Shown piece after piece: positions 14,998 to 15,901 of a stretch of 15,901 nt of DNA (position 1 is the stretch's first letter; each line of letters starts with the position of its first letter). Source of the stretch: Chloroflexia bacterium (GTDB lineage Bacteria; Chloroflexota; Chloroflexia; Thermomicrobiales; JALYUS01); contig JAICJW010000044.1 of assembly GCA_025928215.1 (NCBI GenBank), forward strand, positions 1 through 15,901. Reading direction: 5' to 3'. Made by a program: the position numbers and the translations under genes. The notes under the pieces were generated by a model. The model made no database searches. It had not been told where the DNA came from and saw nothing but the letters and a program-made list of their open reading frames with translations.

Positions 14998-15023
14998 AAA
15001 AAGAAAAGGCCCCCGTGGGAACC
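14998..15023 (-). terminator. Intrinsic terminator upstream of the enolase-family gene
   Basis: On the minus strand GGTTCC-CACG-GGGGCC (15023-15008) forms a six-pair stem, two of the pairs G-U, with a four-base loop. TTTTCTTTTT follows directly (15007-14998). It ends a transcript coming from the direction of the beta-propeller gene, 71 bases before the enolase-family ATG. It may be an attenuator in that gene's leader or the end of an unrecognised small RNA. Confidence 0.6.
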
Positions 15024-15346
15024 TCTTCTATCGCTATCTGTACCTGTTCCGGTCAATGCCGTGGAAGGCGGCTCGAGAGTCTGCCCTAGCCCCCGATGCC
15101 ATTTGCCCACGTCATCGCCCTACTCCGTTATCGTGAAACCGAAATACCGGTTAGTTCCAGGTGATGTCGTACATTGCGCTGCCCTCCATTGCGACACTAC
15201 ATCCCCAATGCCAATTGCTCTCCAGCATTGCCTCGCCCTGATAACCATGCATTGCTGTGTATGCACGGACGTTGTGAACGTGACAATACGATAGCAGCGT
15301 AGCAGTCCGCCGGGTATGAATCAAGCGCTATAATAAATGATTATCT

Positions 15347-15361
15347 CATATTACGAATATG
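15347..15361. promoter_or_regulatory. Perfect inverted repeat in an AT-rich island
   Basis: CATATT-ACG-AATATG, six-base arms with a three-base centre, 12 bases after a TATAAT hexamer (15329-15334) in an otherwise GC-rich sequence. It has the look of a regulator or nucleoid-protein binding site near a promoter. The TATAAT has no matching -35, so the direction of any promoter is unclear. Confidence 0.35.
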
Positions 15362-15489
15362 CATGGAGGTTCTTTTTTACTCTTTACGCCAAGAATACAA
15401 ATTGCGCCCTGTCGTCGGGTTTGTCGTTCGCATCGGGGGTATGCCGAGGGTGAGCTGAAAAGACCCGTGCATGACTGGCGGATCGGGGC

Positions 15490-15901
15490 TTATGCGTCGT
15501 CTGTCCGCCGCCAGATCGTGCCGTCCACACCGAGGGCGAAGACGAGGAGCGGGCCATCAGGCGTCGCATCATTCGCGGTAGTGGTCATAGCGAGCGCGAG
15601 CACCCCGGTTGGCGTGACGTTCTCACTCCAGCGGTCGAAGGAGTGACCCCGGGAGCGCGAGCGGTAGACGCCATCGCTCGTCGCGGCGAGTACGATCCCG
15701 TCCGCACGATAGTGCGGTGACACCGCCAGGGCGGTGATCGAAATCGGGTCGCCATTCTGGGTGGCGAGCGAAACGCCGTGCCAGAGCGGCACGCGCGTGC
15801 CGCCTTGTCTCTCCCAGGCATTACGGCTCGGCTGCCATACCCCCCCGGCACGGCCAACGAAGAGGGCATCATCGCCATTTCCATGCTGGTCGAGGGCGAC
15901 C
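15490..15901 (-). CDS. Beta-propeller-like repeat protein, C-terminal fragment
   Basis: The frame is open from the right edge of the window to the TAA at 15492-15490, giving 136 visible residues; the start lies outside. The sequence has propeller-type repeats: 'DDALFVGRAGGVWQ' near the start, then 'ALAVSPHYRADGIVLAATSD' with 'GVYRSRSRGHSFDRWSENVT' and 'LLVFALGVDGTIWRRTDDA' at the end. The pattern G-V/I-Y/W-R-S...G-x-S/T-F/W resembles BNR/sialidase-like or YCF48-like blades of extracellular proteins. These usually act as binding or scaffold domains; no catalytic residue can be assigned from this piece. A GTG inside the frame (15792) is not the real start because homologous-looking sequence continues upstream of it. 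The final blade may be completed by the missing N-terminus, as in closed propellers. Confidence 0.65.
   Translation of the reverse strand, partial: VALDQHGNGDDALFVGRAGGVWQPSRNAWERQGGTRVPLWHGVSLATQNGDPISITALAVSPHYRADGIVLAATSDGVYRSRSRGHSFDRWSENVTPTGVLALAMTTTANDATPDGPLLVFALGVDGTIWRRTDDA

Larger units (their letters stand above)
14928..15489. other. Gene-free region between the beta-propeller gene and the enolase-family gene
   Basis: 562 bases with no convincing gene. The minus strand carries a likely terminator at 14998-15023. An AT-rich island at about 15325-15362 holds TATAAT (15329-15334, plus strand), TAAT-N5-ATTA (15331-15343) and a palindrome at 15347-15361. Around 15248-15265 there is a TGCAT-N8-ATGCA inverted repeat. 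A 33-codon minus-strand frame (15252-15151, Trp/Met-rich) has no ribosome-binding site and is probably chance. I recognise no known riboswitch or structured RNA, but a long leader for the enolase-family gene is possible. Confidence 0.5.

Noticed and set aside
15151..15252. A 33-codon Trp/Met-rich minus-strand frame
   Set aside because: No ribosome-binding site at the first ATG, no recognisable motif, and the length is within chance expectation.
15172..15255. Recurring CATTGC hexamer (four copies plus an AATTGC)
   Set aside because: Spacing is irregular and flanks are not conserved, so this is neither a CRISPR array nor a regular iteron set.
15359..15646. A 95-codon plus-strand frame starting at the AT-rich island
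   Set aside because: It overlaps the end of the beta-propeller gene antisense, and its product is Arg-rich without a domain.

Overview
The window is a GC-rich, densely coded bacterial chromosome segment with no mobile element, CRISPR array, tRNA or rRNA that I can see. A Chloroflexota bacterium is my best guess. The main pointer is the secreted peptidase at 10672-12135, whose N-terminal half resembles modules I associate with Chloroflexota exported proteins (around residues 229-259). This assignment is inference and rests on no marker-gene comparison.

Region by region: 1-3350 is a minus-strand series read as tatD-family nuclease, HD-domain phosphohydrolase, rodA, gatC, gatA (cut by the window edge). 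At 3471-4742 lies a YihY/BrkB-type membrane protein on the plus strand. It converges on glmS (4815-6602, minus), and a hairpin built from GTTCGGG-like units fills the gap between them. Upstream of glmS, at 6693-6830 on the minus strand, I recognise a glmS self-cleaving ribozyme from its core sequences and from paired elements P1, P2, P4 and P4.1. Divergent from it are two tandem RDD-domain membrane proteins with proline-rich N-termini (7126-7791 and 7950-8531), then a 14-TM DHA2-type drug exporter (8712-10436) with an operator-like inverted repeat in its leader. Facing the exporter are a secreted G1 (eqolisin) glutamic peptidase (10672-12135), an NCS2 purine permease (12225-13697) and an enolase-superfamily enzyme (13848-14927), all on the minus strand. 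A 562-base gene-free stretch (14928-15489) holds a good intrinsic terminator and an AT-rich palindromic island. The window ends inside the 3' part of a beta-propeller-like gene (15490 to beyond 15901).

Functionally, several genes bear on the cell envelope. GlmS makes glucosamine-6-phosphate for peptidoglycan precursors, RodA polymerises glycan strands, and the YihY, RDD and MFS proteins sit in the membrane. GatCA belongs to tRNA-dependent amidation and TatD to nucleic-acid processing. The purine permease and the enolase-family enzyme may share a strand and region without sharing a pathway.

The most interesting points are the glmS ribozyme in a probably non-Firmicute genome, the two-part G1 peptidase, the tandem RDD pair, and the leader with terminator upstream of the enolase-family gene. 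I found no convincing wholly new multi-gene system.
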